Assembly (NCBI GenBank): GCA_017445875.1
Contig: JAFSRZ010000028.1
Location: 18,058-82,057, forward strand
Length of the DNA: 64,000 nt
DNA from: Oscillospiraceae bacterium
GTDB taxonomy: Bacteria > Bacillota > Clostridia > Oscillospirales > Oscillospiraceae
Reading direction: 5' to 3'
Shown: positions 46,052-54,336 of the stretch, piece after piece
Position numbering within the stretch: position 1 is the first letter of the stretch
Layout of the letters: each line of letters opens with the position of its first letter
Position numbers and translations under genes: made by a program
Notes under the pieces: model-generated
The model's database searches: none
Told to the model about the DNA's origin: nothing
The model's input: the letters and a program-made list of their open reading frames with translations, nothing else

Positions 46052-46812
46052 TTGTCATCACCCCAGTCGTCGTCCTCTTGCATTTTTGGTTCGGGGTTGT
46101 AGTCGTCCTTTTCGAGACTGACCTTGGCTTCGTCGGGGATTCCCTCGACTTGCTGTAGAATTTCCGCGCCGGAGGGGGCGTTGTCGGCGGTGGCGGACTG
46201 TGAACGCACCATCGACGACGTGACCGACACGAACCGCATTAAACGCCGGAATAACTCGTTGTCCGTCACGCGAATGACGGCCTCACTGTTGCCCACAATG
46301 GACGAAATCATTTTCACGTCGGCGTCCTCGCCGAGCGCGAACCCGATTTTTGTACCGCGGGCAAACCAACGGTTTTGCCGGATTTCCTCTAACGCTTCCT
46401 CGTAATTATCGGTGGCATAGCCGTCGGTCATGAAAATCATGACCGGCATTAACGCGCCCATCATGGAGCCTAAAAATTCATGCTGTGACAGTTTACTGTT
46501 GAGTTCGCGCAGAGCCGCGCCCATGTCAGTCAGTCCGCCCGCTTGCAGGTACTCGTACTCGAAATGTTCTTCCAGATATTCGGGGCCGTTGGTCGTGACC
46601 CATTCCGCGCCGGTGTTGAAGCTCAGGACGGCGATTTTCAAGCGTGCGTCGGCGTTCTGCTTCGAGAGCGTGCGCAGGACTTCGATTGTCTCGTCCATGG
46701 CGTGGTTTAACGCGCTGATTTTAGTTCCCTCCATGCTCCCGGAGGTGTCGAGAATATAGAAAATATGCAGGTCTTTCCGGGGCATGTCGGTCAATTCATT
46801 CGTAGTCGGCAT
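46045..46812 (-). CDS. VWA domain protein, TerY-like
   Basis: This 255-residue protein is mostly one von Willebrand A domain with an intact metal-ion-dependent adhesion site: DTSGSM (Asp22, Ser24, Ser26), Thr95 in GGLTDMG and Asp130 in MTDGYATD. The C-terminus is acidic and ends DDDWGDDKW. TerY proteins are cytoplasmic VWA proteins thought to organise metal-linked stress signalling. The ATG at 46812 follows GTGAGGATATT. It is preceded by the kinase gene and overlaps the phosphatase gene. Confidence 0.88.
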   Translation of the reverse strand: MPTTNELTDMPRKDLHIFYILDTSGSMEGTKISALNHAMDETIEVLRTLSKQNADARLKIAVLSFNTGAEWVTTNGPEYLEEHFEYEYLQAGGLTDMGAALRELNSKLSQHEFLGSMMGALMPVMIFMTDGYATDNYEEALEEIRQNRWFARGTKIGFALGEDADVKMISSIVGNSEAVIRVTDNELFRRLMRFVSVTSSMVRSQSATADNAPSGAEILQQVEGIPDEAKVSLEKDDYNPEPKMQEDDDWGDDKW

Positions 46813-46853
46813 AATATCCTCACTTTCTCGCGTCAATTGCGGCGGATTTAATT

Positions 46854-48149
46854 TCAGTTCGACAGGATTTCGATATTCTCCCCGCAGGCCGTGAAGCGGA
46901 TTCCGTCTTTCAGCGGGATTGTCTCGTCAGGGGCGACTTTCCGCGCCTCGCCCTTCGTGGTAACGGCGTCCCAGCGGCGGTCACTCTTGTTACGGATTCC
47001 CAGAATGTCGGGGCGGCTTTCCTTCGCCACGACCATGCCCACGGGGTTGAGTGCGTCCTTGGCGTCGCAGACGCCCAACTGACAGCGGTAAACGCGGCTT
47101 CCGCGTACCGCCGGAATCGCGTACTGACTGAACTGTAGCCGGAACGGGACTTGTGCCGGACGCCCGCATTTTTCGCATTTACACGGCTTTCCGTCGCGGG
47201 TGAAAATCTCGTTGCCGCACGTACACGGCACAATGTCGCTTCGGAACCGCGTCAGCGTGTTAAGCCAAACGGCCTCACTCGGACGCGCCGACGGTTTCTC
47301 CAACGCCTTCCGGCTGAACGCGTCCAGAAAAATTTTCCGCATGTAGTCGGGCAGACACCCCCATACTTTGATAGAGTTGCCGTGTACGGCGGGATTTGGC
47401 TTGTTGGCGTCGTCGTCGGGGTCCATCATGAACAGCGCTTCACTGCCATATAACTTTTCCTCTAACGCGGGTGTCAGCGCCGGGACGAGATAACGCTGTC
47501 CCTCCAGCGGGTGATTCAGGCAGAACAGCATATAGAGTATCACCGACATGGAAAAACGGTCACTCAGACTGTCGGGCATATTCTTTCGGAGTACGATTTC
47601 CGGTGCCATGTAGCGCGGCTTGCCGACAATGCCGGTCTCGGTTTTGTCGGGCGCTACATTGTCGTTGTCGCCGATGAGGACTTTCCCGTTTCGCGGGTTG
47701 ATAAAGAAATTGCCGTCGTTAAGGTCTTGATAACTGTAGCCGTCGTTATGGAGAATGCGGAACGCGGAGACAATCGAAAGACAGGCGTCAATGACCGCCT
47801 TGTAGGACGGGAACCGCACATGACACAGCGTAAAATCGGTGATGTCGTAATAGCCGTCGGGGCGCAAGCCCATGACGTAGCCGAAACTGCCGCGCTCCCA
47901 CCCGGTCAAGTCGAGAGGCCAGAGAAATTCCCGGCTTGGCGCGCCGCGCATGATGTTCTGACGCAGGTTTTCCCGGAAGGCTTCGGGATTTTTGAGGCTG
48001 TCTTTCTTGTACCATTTCAGGGCGGCGGGCTGTCCGTTACAGGTGACGTGATAGACTTCGCCCTGTCCGCCCTCGCCCAAAAGCCGGTTGACCGTCAAAT
48101 CCCGGTGGAACTCCGTCCGCAAATGGAAACCGTTTTCCAGCGTTGCCAT
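46854..48149 (-). CDS. Serine/threonine protein kinase with zinc ribbon, TerY-P type
   Basis: This 431-residue protein has a protein kinase domain (about 15-300): GEGGQGEVY, Lys45 in ALKWYK, the catalytic loop YQDLNDGNFF (Asp142, Asn147; Tyr-Gln replaces the usual His-Arg), GDNDN in place of DFG (Asp161), and the APE motif in YMAPEI. A five-Cys segment (Cys309, 311, 323, 325, 328) forms a zinc ribbon, and the last 100 residues form a beta-rich domain that could be FHA-like. The DND form is a variant but keeps the metal-binding Asp. It opens the operon with its own promoter. Confidence 0.88.
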   Translation of the reverse strand: MATLENGFHLRTEFHRDLTVNRLLGEGGQGEVYHVTCNGQPAALKWYKKDSLKNPEAFRENLRQNIMRGAPSREFLWPLDLTGWERGSFGYVMGLRPDGYYDITDFTLCHVRFPSYKAVIDACLSIVSAFRILHNDGYSYQDLNDGNFFINPRNGKVLIGDNDNVAPDKTETGIVGKPRYMAPEIVLRKNMPDSLSDRFSMSVILYMLFCLNHPLEGQRYLVPALTPALEEKLYGSEALFMMDPDDDANKPNPAVHGNSIKVWGCLPDYMRKIFLDAFSRKALEKPSARPSEAVWLNTLTRFRSDIVPCTCGNEIFTRDGKPCKCEKCGRPAQVPFRLQFSQYAIPAVRGSRVYRCQLGVCDAKDALNPVGMVVAKESRPDILGIRNKSDRRWDAVTTKGEARKVAPDETIPLKDGIRFTACGENIEILSN

Positions 48150-48172
48150 ACAATACCCCCCTTTTATGGTTC

Positions 48173-48201
48173 ATCATACCCGATTCCACGCATTTTGTCA
48201 A
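48173..48201 (-). promoter_or_regulatory. Promoter of the kinase-VWA-PP2C operon
   Basis: On the minus strand a perfect TTGACA (48196-48201), 17-base spacer, TATGAT (48173-48178), ending about 24 bases before the kinase ATG. Confidence 0.8.
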
Positions 48202-48247
48202 CGCAAGTATTAAATTTTGGTTACAAAATACGCGTCGGCAAAAGCGG

Positions 48248-48276
48248 TTGAAATCCGGCGTCGGGCGTGGTAAGAT
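48248..48276 (+). promoter_or_regulatory. Promoter of the low-complexity protein gene
   Basis: TTGAAA (48248-48253), 17-base spacer, TAAGAT (48271-48276). It is divergent from the kinase promoter; the two -35 boxes are 46 bases apart. Confidence 0.65.
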
Positions 48277-48321
48277 ACGGAACATGGCATTGTATAACTT
48301 TCGCAAAGGAGTGTACAGCAC

Positions 48322-48906
48322 ATGGCAAACCTGAACGCGGGCGACATTCTCAACACCGTCAACTCGATTCTTGGAGCTGTGACCAGTCAGAATCAGAACG
48401 CCGGAAGCAGTCAAAACGGCGCGACAAATCCCACCGCCGCAAGCGGCGGCACCAATCAGGACACCGCAGGCAGTCAGGGCGGCACCGCCGGACTGAATTT
48501 CGGCGACTTGGGCGAACTGGCAAAAGTCATCCAGAACACCAAATTTCTGGACGCGGAGAAACTCACGGCCTTGAAAACGGGCTTACTGTCTCTGGCGACC
48601 GGAAGCAAACTCTCCCCGTCGGTTCTGCTGAAACTCGCCCCGCTGATTGCCGTATTGCAGACTGTGCGTGTCAACGCCGACACGGCGGGGACTGTCCAGA
48701 ACACCAGCGCGGCGGGGACTGTCCAGAACGCGAACACAACAGAAGTTGTACAGAACGCGGACGCGGCGAGTGCCAACCAGAAAGCATGGGACTTGATTAA
48801 GCCGTTTCTCAACGACAAGGACAAACTTTCGTCGTTGCTCTCGCCGTTCGGCGAATACGGCGGGAAACTGTTCGGCATTTTGAAAGCCGTCTTTCTCCGC
48901 GCATGA
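48322..48906 (+). CDS. Low-complexity protein of unknown function
   Basis: This 194-residue protein has a short conserved-looking N-terminus (MANLNAGDILNTVNSILGAV), a Gln/Asn/Gly/Thr-rich stretch (about 22-56), a helical middle (LGELAKVIQNTKFLDAEKL), a second region with repeated GTVQNxxxA units (about 121-145), and a helical C-terminus. No signal peptide or family was recognised. The ATG follows AAAGGAGTGTACAGCAC. It is transcribed divergently from the TerY-P-type operon, from a promoter 46 bases away, and may be related to it. The repeats are of near-identical DNA (GGGGACTGTCCAGAAC). Confidence 0.7.
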   Translation: MANLNAGDILNTVNSILGAVTSQNQNAGSSQNGATNPTAASGGTNQDTAGSQGGTAGLNFGDLGELAKVIQNTKFLDAEKLTALKTGLLSLATGSKLSPSVLLKLAPLIAVLQTVRVNADTAGTVQNTSAAGTVQNANTTEVVQNADAASANQKAWDLIKPFLNDKDKLSSLLSPFGEYGGKLFGILKAVFLRA

Positions 48907-48912
48907 AAACGC

Positions 48913-48935
48913 CCCCTCCCGTATTCGGGAGAGGG
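48913..48935 (+). terminator. Hairpin after the low-complexity gene
   Basis: CCCCTCCCG and CGGGAGAGGG pair around TATT with one bulged A; no T-run follows, so termination may be partial and coaX could be read through. Confidence 0.5.
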
Positions 48936-48995
48936 TGCCGTGAGGCGGTTCCGAAACGGGAACCGCTTCCAATTTTCCGGAAAGGGGACGGTGTT

Positions 48996-49787
48996 ATGCT
49001 GTTAGCGGTCGATGTGGGCAATTCCACGACTTCTATCGGACTGTTCCGGGAGAACCGGGAACTGTGCTTTCTGGCCTCCCTCGATACCGACAGCCGGAAA
49101 ACCGCTGACCAGATTTCCATTGACCTGATGAACCTGTTCGCGCTCTACGGACACTCCCATAAAGAAGTCACGGGAGCGATACTGTGCAGTGTGGTTCCGC
49201 CGCTCAACTTCATGATGGAAAAGGCGCTGACGCGTCTGCTCGGACACCCGCCGATGGTCGTCGGGCCGGGAATCCGCACGGGTCTGAACATTCGCCTGTC
49301 CGTACAGGCGCAGATGGGCGCGGATATCGTGGCGGACGCCGTCGCGGCACTGGAACGCTTCGCGCCGCCCATTGTCACTATCGACATGGGTACCGCTACG
49401 ACAATTGGTGTCATCACGGAGGGGCGGACGTACGAGGGCGGCTTACTGTTGCCGGGTGTGCGGGTGTCGCTGGAAGCGCTCAGCCACAGCGCCGCGCAAC
49501 TGCCGGATATCTCGATTCAGCGCCCGAAAGCGCTTATCGGGCGCACGACAGAAGATTGCATGCGTTCGGGTATCGTGTACGGCACGGCCTGTATGCTCGA
49601 CGGCATTATAGACCGTATCCGGGACGAGTTCCGGGGGCGGGTCGTGACGGCGGTCGCCACCGGCGGAAACGCTCCCGTGATTGTCCGCTACTGCCGCAAC
49701 GAAATTGTATACGACAAGTATCTGTTAATGAACGGCCTGTGGACTATCTATCAAAAGAACTGTCAGAGTACGGCGGAGCGTTCATAG
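48996..49787 (+). CDS. coaX: Type III pantothenate kinase
   Basis: This 263-residue ASKHA-fold kinase phosphorylates pantothenate in the first step of CoA synthesis. The diagnostic segments are [15 protein letters not shown] (phosphate loop), the [13 protein letters not shown] segment with the catalytic Asp, and [14 protein letters not shown]-like ([13 protein letters not shown]). The ATG at 48996 follows GGAAAGGGGACGGTGTT; an in-frame codon at 48903 overlaps the previous gene. Its 3' end overlaps the convergent spo0A gene by 25 bases. Confidence 0.95.
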   Translation: MLLAVDVGNSTTSIGLFRENRELCFLASLDTDSRKTADQISIDLMNLFALYGHSHKEVTGAILCSVVPPLNFMMEKALTRLLGHPPMVVGPGIRTGLNIRLSVQAQMGADIVADAVAALERFAPPIVTIDMGTATTIGVITEGRTYEGGLLLPGVRVSLEALSHSAAQLPDISIQRPKALIGRTTEDCMRSGIVYGTACMLDGIIDRIRDEFRGRVVTAVATGGNAPVIVRYCRNEIVYDKYLLMNGLWTIYQKNCQSTAERS

Positions 49788-50527
49788 CCCAGCAGAACCC
49801 GGTCGGCGATAAGGGCGATAAACTCGGAATTAGTCGGCTTGCCCTTGGAGTTGCTGACGGTGTAACCGAAATACTTTTGCAGGACTTCCAAGTCTCCGCG
49901 GTCCCACGCGACTTCGATGGCGTGCCGTATGGCGCGTTCGACGCGTGAGGCCGTGGTTTTGTACTCCCGCGCCACTGCCGGATACAGTACCTTTGTCACG
50001 GCGTTGATGGAGTCCATGTTTTCGACGGTCATCATGATGGCCTCGCGGAGATATTGGTATCCCTTGATGTGTGCCGGGACGCCGATTTCGTGGATGATGG
50101 ACGTGACAAGGCTTTTCAGTGACAAGTCATGCTTCGATACAAGCGGCGTGGCCGGGTAGAACGTATAGCGCATTCTGTCCAGCAGGTCGGGAATGTCAAA
50201 CGGTTTCGGGAGAAAGTAATTCGCGCCCAGATGGTGCGCTTCGGACAGCACGGCGTCATTGCAGAACGAGGAGTAGAGTACCGTTTTCACGGCCTTGTTG
50301 GTCTCCCGCAGATGTCGCAGAACGGACAGCGCGTCTTTGCCGGGAAGAATGGCGTCCATAACGAGCATGTCCGGGGACTTGGACAGAATTTCCTCTATTG
50401 CCCGCGTGCCGTTGTCCACGCAGCCCACGACACGAAAGTCACCGGACGCGTTGATTTCATCGCAGAGCATGGCGCGAAATTCCGGGTTGGCGTCCGCCAC
50501 TAAAACTGTCTTGCATGTTTCCACCAT
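49763..50527 (-). CDS. spo0A: Sporulation transcription factor Spo0A
   Basis: This 254-residue protein has a receiver domain (about residues 8-125) with the phosphoacceptor Asp58 in LVMDAILPG and the conserved Lys in FLPKPFD. The C-terminal DNA-binding domain has the nearly invariant [19 protein letters not shown] and [19 protein letters not shown] segments. Spo0A controls entry into sporulation. The acidic pair at the start of the receiver reads ADAN instead of ADDN, so one magnesium-binding Asp is Ala. The ATG at 50527 follows GGAGGAACTGAAT. It lies downstream of spoIVB, the usual order. Confidence 0.95.
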   Translation of the reverse strand: MVETCKTVLVADANPEFRAMLCDEINASGDFRVVGCVDNGTRAIEEILSKSPDMLVMDAILPGKDALSVLRHLRETNKAVKTVLYSSFCNDAVLSEAHHLGANYFLPKPFDIPDLLDRMRYTFYPATPLVSKHDLSLKSLVTSIIHEIGVPAHIKGYQYLREAIMMTVENMDSINAVTKVLYPAVAREYKTTASRVERAIRHAIEVAWDRGDLEVLQKYFGYTVSNSKGKPTNSEFIALIADRVLLGYERSAVL

Positions 50528-50612
50528 ATTCAGTTCCTCCTTCAACAACTACACATTTCAGGGCATACAGGGAACATCCGACACAAATCGTGATGTATCT
50601 CTGTTTATCCAT

Positions 50613-50641
50613 AAAATACCATAAGGTGGAAGAAATTACAA
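50613..50641 (-). promoter_or_regulatory. Putative promoter of spo0A
   Basis: The gap 50528-50835 has no gene and is A/T-rich. On the minus strand TTGTAA (50636-50641), 17-base spacer and TATTTT (50613-50618) with a TGG extended -10 form a plausible SigA promoter. A possible Spo0A box (TGTCGGAA, one mismatch) is at 50670-50677. A SigH site was not clearly seen. Confidence 0.5.
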
Positions 50642-50835
50642 GAGAAAGCCCCGATATTTTCTGTGAATTTTCCGACATTGTTCATTTTTATTCTATAAAA
50701 AATGTTGCGGATATCCAATAAAACAGAGAAAAAACGCTTTTTTTACAAAAAAATTATTCCCGAACAATTGACGCCCTTCGCCGTCGGACGACAGCGGGCG
50801 GCGGAGAACGAGTCCCCGCCGCCGTACCGTAATTG

Positions 50836-51834
50836 TTACATTGCCGCAAGCATGGTTGTCATGGAAATGCCGTATCCCTTCGCCGGGTTCTGTAACAGAA
50901 CATGCGTCACCGCGCCGACAAATCTGCCGTTCTGCACAATCGGGCTTCCGCTCATGCCCTGCACAATGCCGCCCGTCGCCGACAACAGTTCCGGGTCTGT
51001 GACCGTGATTTCGAGTTCGCGCCCGTCTCCGGCGTCCGGGAGAACGCGCAAAATCTCAATCGCGTACGACTTCACCTCGTCGCCCCGCACGTTCGACAGT
51101 ATCCGCGCCGCGCCCGCCGACGGTTCCCCAATCGGCATGAGTTCCCCCGTGATATCGGCCTCTGTCAGCGTTCCGAATACGCCCTTGTCCGTGTTGGCGT
51201 AGAGTGTGCCGAGGTCTCGCGTTAAGTCGAACTCTCCGCGCAGTTCTCCGGCCTCGCCGCGTGCGCCCTTCTTGACGGCCTTGACCGTCGACGACAACAC
51301 AGAACCGTCATGAAACGGCATTAACAGTCCGGTATCAACGTCCGTGACACCGTGTCCGAGCGCGCCGAATTTGCGGCTTTCGGGGTCGTACCATGTCAGG
51401 GTACCAATGCCCGCCATGCTGTCACGAATCCAAGCGCCGATTTGACACACGCCGTCCTCATTGCGCTCCGGCTCCACCCGGACAGTCACTTCCCCGCCGT
51501 CGCGGCTGACACGCAAATCCGCCGCGCCGTCCTCCTGCAACAGACTTTGGAACTGTTCCACGGACGTGACCGGCGTCCCGCCGCACTGCAAAATAACGTC
51601 ACCGGTACGCAGACCGCCATTTCGGGCGGGTGTGCCGCCGTCGGTCAGCTTCACGACCATGACGCCCTTTGCAAACAGCTTGATTCCGACAGTATGCCCC
51701 ACGGGAATCAGGTTGCGGACGCCGTTCATCTCCACTGCCCCGGCGGTCGCCACGCAAAGAAGCAATGCCGCCGCCATGCCGCATATCCGTTTCGCCCACG
51801 CTCCATACAAGCGAATCACCCCTTTGGAAACCAT
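50836..51834 (-). CDS. spoIVB: SpoIVB peptidase
   Basis: This 332-residue protein has an N-terminal membrane anchor (about 15-34), a PDZ domain (about 55-120) with GLRTGDVILQCGG, and the S55 serine protease domain with His161 in GALGHGVTD and Ser297 in GGIVQGMSGSPIV. In Bacillus it is secreted from the forespore and triggers processing of pro-sigma K. I used the ATG at 51834; a TTG at 51810 has a better Shine-Dalgarno (AAAGGGGTGATTCGC) and would remove eight residues. No terminator separates it clearly from spo0A. Confidence 0.93.
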   Translation of the reverse strand: MVSKGVIRLYGAWAKRICGMAAALLLCVATAGAVEMNGVRNLIPVGHTVGIKLFAKGVMVVKLTDGGTPARNGGLRTGDVILQCGGTPVTSVEQFQSLLQEDGAADLRVSRDGGEVTVRVEPERNEDGVCQIGAWIRDSMAGIGTLTWYDPESRKFGALGHGVTDVDTGLLMPFHDGSVLSSTVKAVKKGARGEAGELRGEFDLTRDLGTLYANTDKGVFGTLTEADITGELMPIGEPSAGAARILSNVRGDEVKSYAIEILRVLPDAGDGRELEITVTDPELLSATGGIVQGMSGSPIVQNGRFVGAVTHVLLQNPAKGYGISMTTMLAAM

Positions 51835-51956
51835 GATTTTCCGCCGTTTCCGCTGGATTCGTCCGTGAGCGTCGGCGCGTTTAGGATATGCCGCCGCGCC
51901 GAAATCAACCGGCACAAAATTCGGCAGTCTTTCCACGTTGACAGGAAAATTTTCAC

Positions 51957-51988
51957 AAAAAAAGCCCCCACGGAATATTCCGTGAGGG
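51957..51988 (-). terminator. Terminator of ftsZ
   Basis: CCCCACGGAA and TTCCGTGAGG arms (51965-51988) form an almost perfect palindromic stem, followed on - by seven T (A-run at 51957-51963). Confidence 0.85.
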
Positions 51989-51999
51989 ATTGTTTCTTA

Positions 52000-53217
52000 T
52001 TACTGCCGGTCTTTGAAGATATTGAACAGGGAACCCCAGTAATCATCGTCACTGTTGGCGGTTTTCTGCGCGTCCGGTGCGGGAGTGGCCTCGACAGTCG
52101 GCGCGGGGGACGGTTCCGGCTGTTGCACAACGGGCGCGGGGGACGGCTGAACCACGGGAGCCGCGACGGGTTGCGACACCGGCACGACTTCCGGCGCGGG
52201 CGCGTATACGGGAGTAGCCGCCCGGACAGGCTGCGCGGCGGGGGCGTCGACACTCGACTTGGCCTTGTCAAAGCCCGTGGCGATGACCGTCACGCGGATT
52301 TCGTCGTCCATATTCTCGTCGAACGTCGCGCCGAAGATAGTCAGCGCGTCGGGATGTACGGCCTGCTGTACGAGACTGGCCGCTTGGTCGACTTCCTCCA
52401 AACCGATATCCGGGGAACCGGTGATGTTAATCAGAATGCCGCGTGCGCCCTCAATGGACGTTTCGAGCAACGGACTGGAAATCGCCATACGGGCGGCCTC
52501 CTCGGCCTTGCTCTTGCCTCCGGCACGCCCGACGCCCATGTGAGCCATACCGGCGTCTTTCATGACGGCGGTCACGTCGGCGAAGTCCAGATTGATGAAG
52601 CCGGTATCCCGAATCAGGTCGGAAATGGACTGCACCGCCTGTTTCAGCACATCGTCGGCGATTTCAAAGGCGTTGACGAAGGTGATTTTCTGGTCTGTGG
52701 CGAACTTCAGGCGGTCGTTGGGGATAATCACCAGAGAGTCGACTTTGCTTTCCAGTTCGGCGATACCCGCCTCGGCACAGCGCATTCTCTGTTTTCCCTC
52801 GAAACCAAAGGGTTTCGTGACCACGGCGACAGTCAGAATGTCCATTTCCTTGGCAATCTCGGCGACGACCGGAGCCGCACCCGTGCCAGTGCCGCCGCCC
52901 ATTCCGGCGGTGATGAATACCATATCCGTATCTTCAAGCGCCTTGGAAAGCTGATTCCGGCTCTCTTCGGCGGACTTGCGTCCAACTTCCGGATTGGACC
53001 CGGCGCCCTGTCCGTGCGTGAGTTTCTCGCCAATCTGGATTTTGGAAGTGGCGCTGGAAATATTCAAGGCCTGCTTGTCCGTATTGACCGCCACGAAGTC
53101 AATGCCCTTGATACCGGAATTGACCATACGGTTGACGACGTTACTGCCTGCTCCGCCGACGCCGATTACTCTGATGTTGACAACGCTTTCGGGTCCCGTG
53201 TCTAATCCAAATGCCAT
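52000..53217 (-). CDS. ftsZ: Cell division protein FtsZ
   Basis: This 405-residue tubulin homologue has the GTP-binding signature GGGTGTG and the upstream IGVGGAGSNVVNRM, the T7 loop segment, and a Pro/Ala-rich linker (about 320-385) before a C-terminal conserved peptide DDDYWGSLFNIF. It forms the division ring. The ATG at 53217 follows AGGAGGCTGTAAAC. It has its own promoter and terminator although it lies downstream of ftsQ. No ftsA gene is present beside it, as in a number of clostridia. Confidence 0.97.
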   Translation of the reverse strand: MAFGLDTGPESVVNIRVIGVGGAGSNVVNRMVNSGIKGIDFVAVNTDKQALNISSATSKIQIGEKLTHGQGAGSNPEVGRKSAEESRNQLSKALEDTDMVFITAGMGGGTGTGAAPVVAEIAKEMDILTVAVVTKPFGFEGKQRMRCAEAGIAELESKVDSLVIIPNDRLKFATDQKITFVNAFEIADDVLKQAVQSISDLIRDTGFINLDFADVTAVMKDAGMAHMGVGRAGGKSKAEEAARMAISSPLLETSIEGARGILINITGSPDIGLEEVDQAASLVQQAVHPDALTIFGATFDENMDDEIRVTVIATGFDKAKSSVDAPAAQPVRAATPVYAPAPEVVPVSQPVAAPVVQPSPAPVVQQPEPSPAPTVEATPAPDAQKTANSDDDYWGSLFNIFKDRQ

Positions 53218-53286
53218 GTTTACAGCCTCCTGCCTTTTGTATCGGCGAACGGTTCCGCCGCTGTTTGTACGATTTGCGTCCGCTCT

Positions 53287-53315
53287 ATTGTATGACACTT
53301 TTCCTGTCCGGTCAA
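53287..53315 (-). promoter_or_regulatory. Promoter of ftsZ
   Basis: On the minus strand TTGACC (53310-53315), 17-base spacer, TACAAT (53287-53292), about 70 bases before the ftsZ ATG. Confidence 0.75.
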
Positions 53316-53376
53316 GCCCCCATTCTCAAAATTTAACGATTTTTTTACAAAAGCCCCCCGAACACGGAAAGATTTT

Positions 53377-54276
53377 TCAGCGGACATTCGGCTGGAAGTA
53401 GTTTTTGTCGTCGCGGGTGAGGTCGAAAGTCCCGGTCATATTGTCCTGAATCTTCTCCCCGGAGATATAGACTTCCAGCGCGTGGAGCTTGAATTTGTAG
53501 TCGGCGTCGAGCGGAAACTTGACGGTAAAGCGTCCGGCGTAGTCGACTAAAATGCAGTTGTGCTTTTCGAGTCGGATACCGTCCACGTCATCGAGAACCT
53601 GTTTTTCGTCCAGCGCGGTGAGAAGGCGGACTAAACTTCTCTGCTGGGACAGATATTCACTCGGCAAGGCAATCTGTGTCCCGATGGACGGCGACAGAAT
53701 CGGACAACCCGTAATCTGTGCGTAGTCGTCGGCGGCGGAAATGTCGAGGCGGTCGACGATTTTCCCGCTGGGGCTGACGAGCCAGCACGCGCCGTCCTGC
53801 GCCACCGCCAGCGGAATGACACATTCTTTCAGGTCGATAATGAGCGTGTCGGGCAAATTCCGGCTGATGTGGACATCCTCTAAATAGGTCAATTCCCGGA
53901 TGAGCTTTTCCGCCATGCGGTACTTGTTCATGAGAAACATGTTTTGCCCGTCGGAAATGCCCGCTACCGACAAAATGTCGGCGTCGCTGTAGCGGTGCGC
54001 GCCCGTGATGTTCACGATTTTGACGCGAAAGAACATAATCAGCGCCGACAGCACCATGACAACGACAATCAGCGAGGACAGCACCCGCGACAAATAGCCC
54101 CGTTCCGTGGGGACGCGTCTGTGACGCCGTCTGGGACGCCGGACGCGTTCCCGTCCCGAATCCCGGACGGGGCGCGGTTCCCGCGCAATATGGGCGCGGC
54201 GGTTGTCACGGTTCCGGCGTTCCCGCTGATGTCCGCTTTGTCGGTTGCCTCTCCGGCTGTTTTTGCCCTCTGCCAT
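53377..54276 (-). CDS. ftsQ: Cell division protein FtsQ/DivIB
   Basis: This 299-residue protein has a very basic cytoplasmic N-terminus (Arg-rich, about 1-60), one membrane helix (about 65-84), a POTRA domain starting VKIVNITGAHRYSDADIL, and a beta domain. It links the divisome proteins FtsL/FtsB and FtsW/PBP. The ATG at 54276 follows ACAGGAGACAGATT. The Arg-rich tail is longer than in many relatives. It is preceded by murA. Confidence 0.9.
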   Translation of the reverse strand: MAEGKNSRRGNRQSGHQRERRNRDNRRAHIAREPRPVRDSGRERVRRPRRRHRRVPTERGYLSRVLSSLIVVVMVLSALIMFFRVKIVNITGAHRYSDADILSVAGISDGQNMFLMNKYRMAEKLIRELTYLEDVHISRNLPDTLIIDLKECVIPLAVAQDGACWLVSPSGKIVDRLDISAADDYAQITGCPILSPSIGTQIALPSEYLSQQRSLVRLLTALDEKQVLDDVDGIRLEKHNCILVDYAGRFTVKFPLDADYKFKLHALEVYISGEKIQDNMTGTFDLTRDDKNYFQPNVR

Positions 54277-54336
54277 AATCTGTCTCCTGTACAATTTCCC
54301 GCGTATTCGACATTCCCGCCCAAGGCGGACAGGGTT

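Noticed and set aside
50670-50677. Possible Spo0A box upstream of spo0A
   Set aside because: A single site with one mismatch in an A/T-rich gap; too weak to report as a regulatory feature by itself.
51352-53205. Long open frame on the plus strand opposite spoIVB and ftsZ
   Set aside because: It is antisense to two clear conserved genes and arises from GC-biased codon use; no start signal or family was seen.
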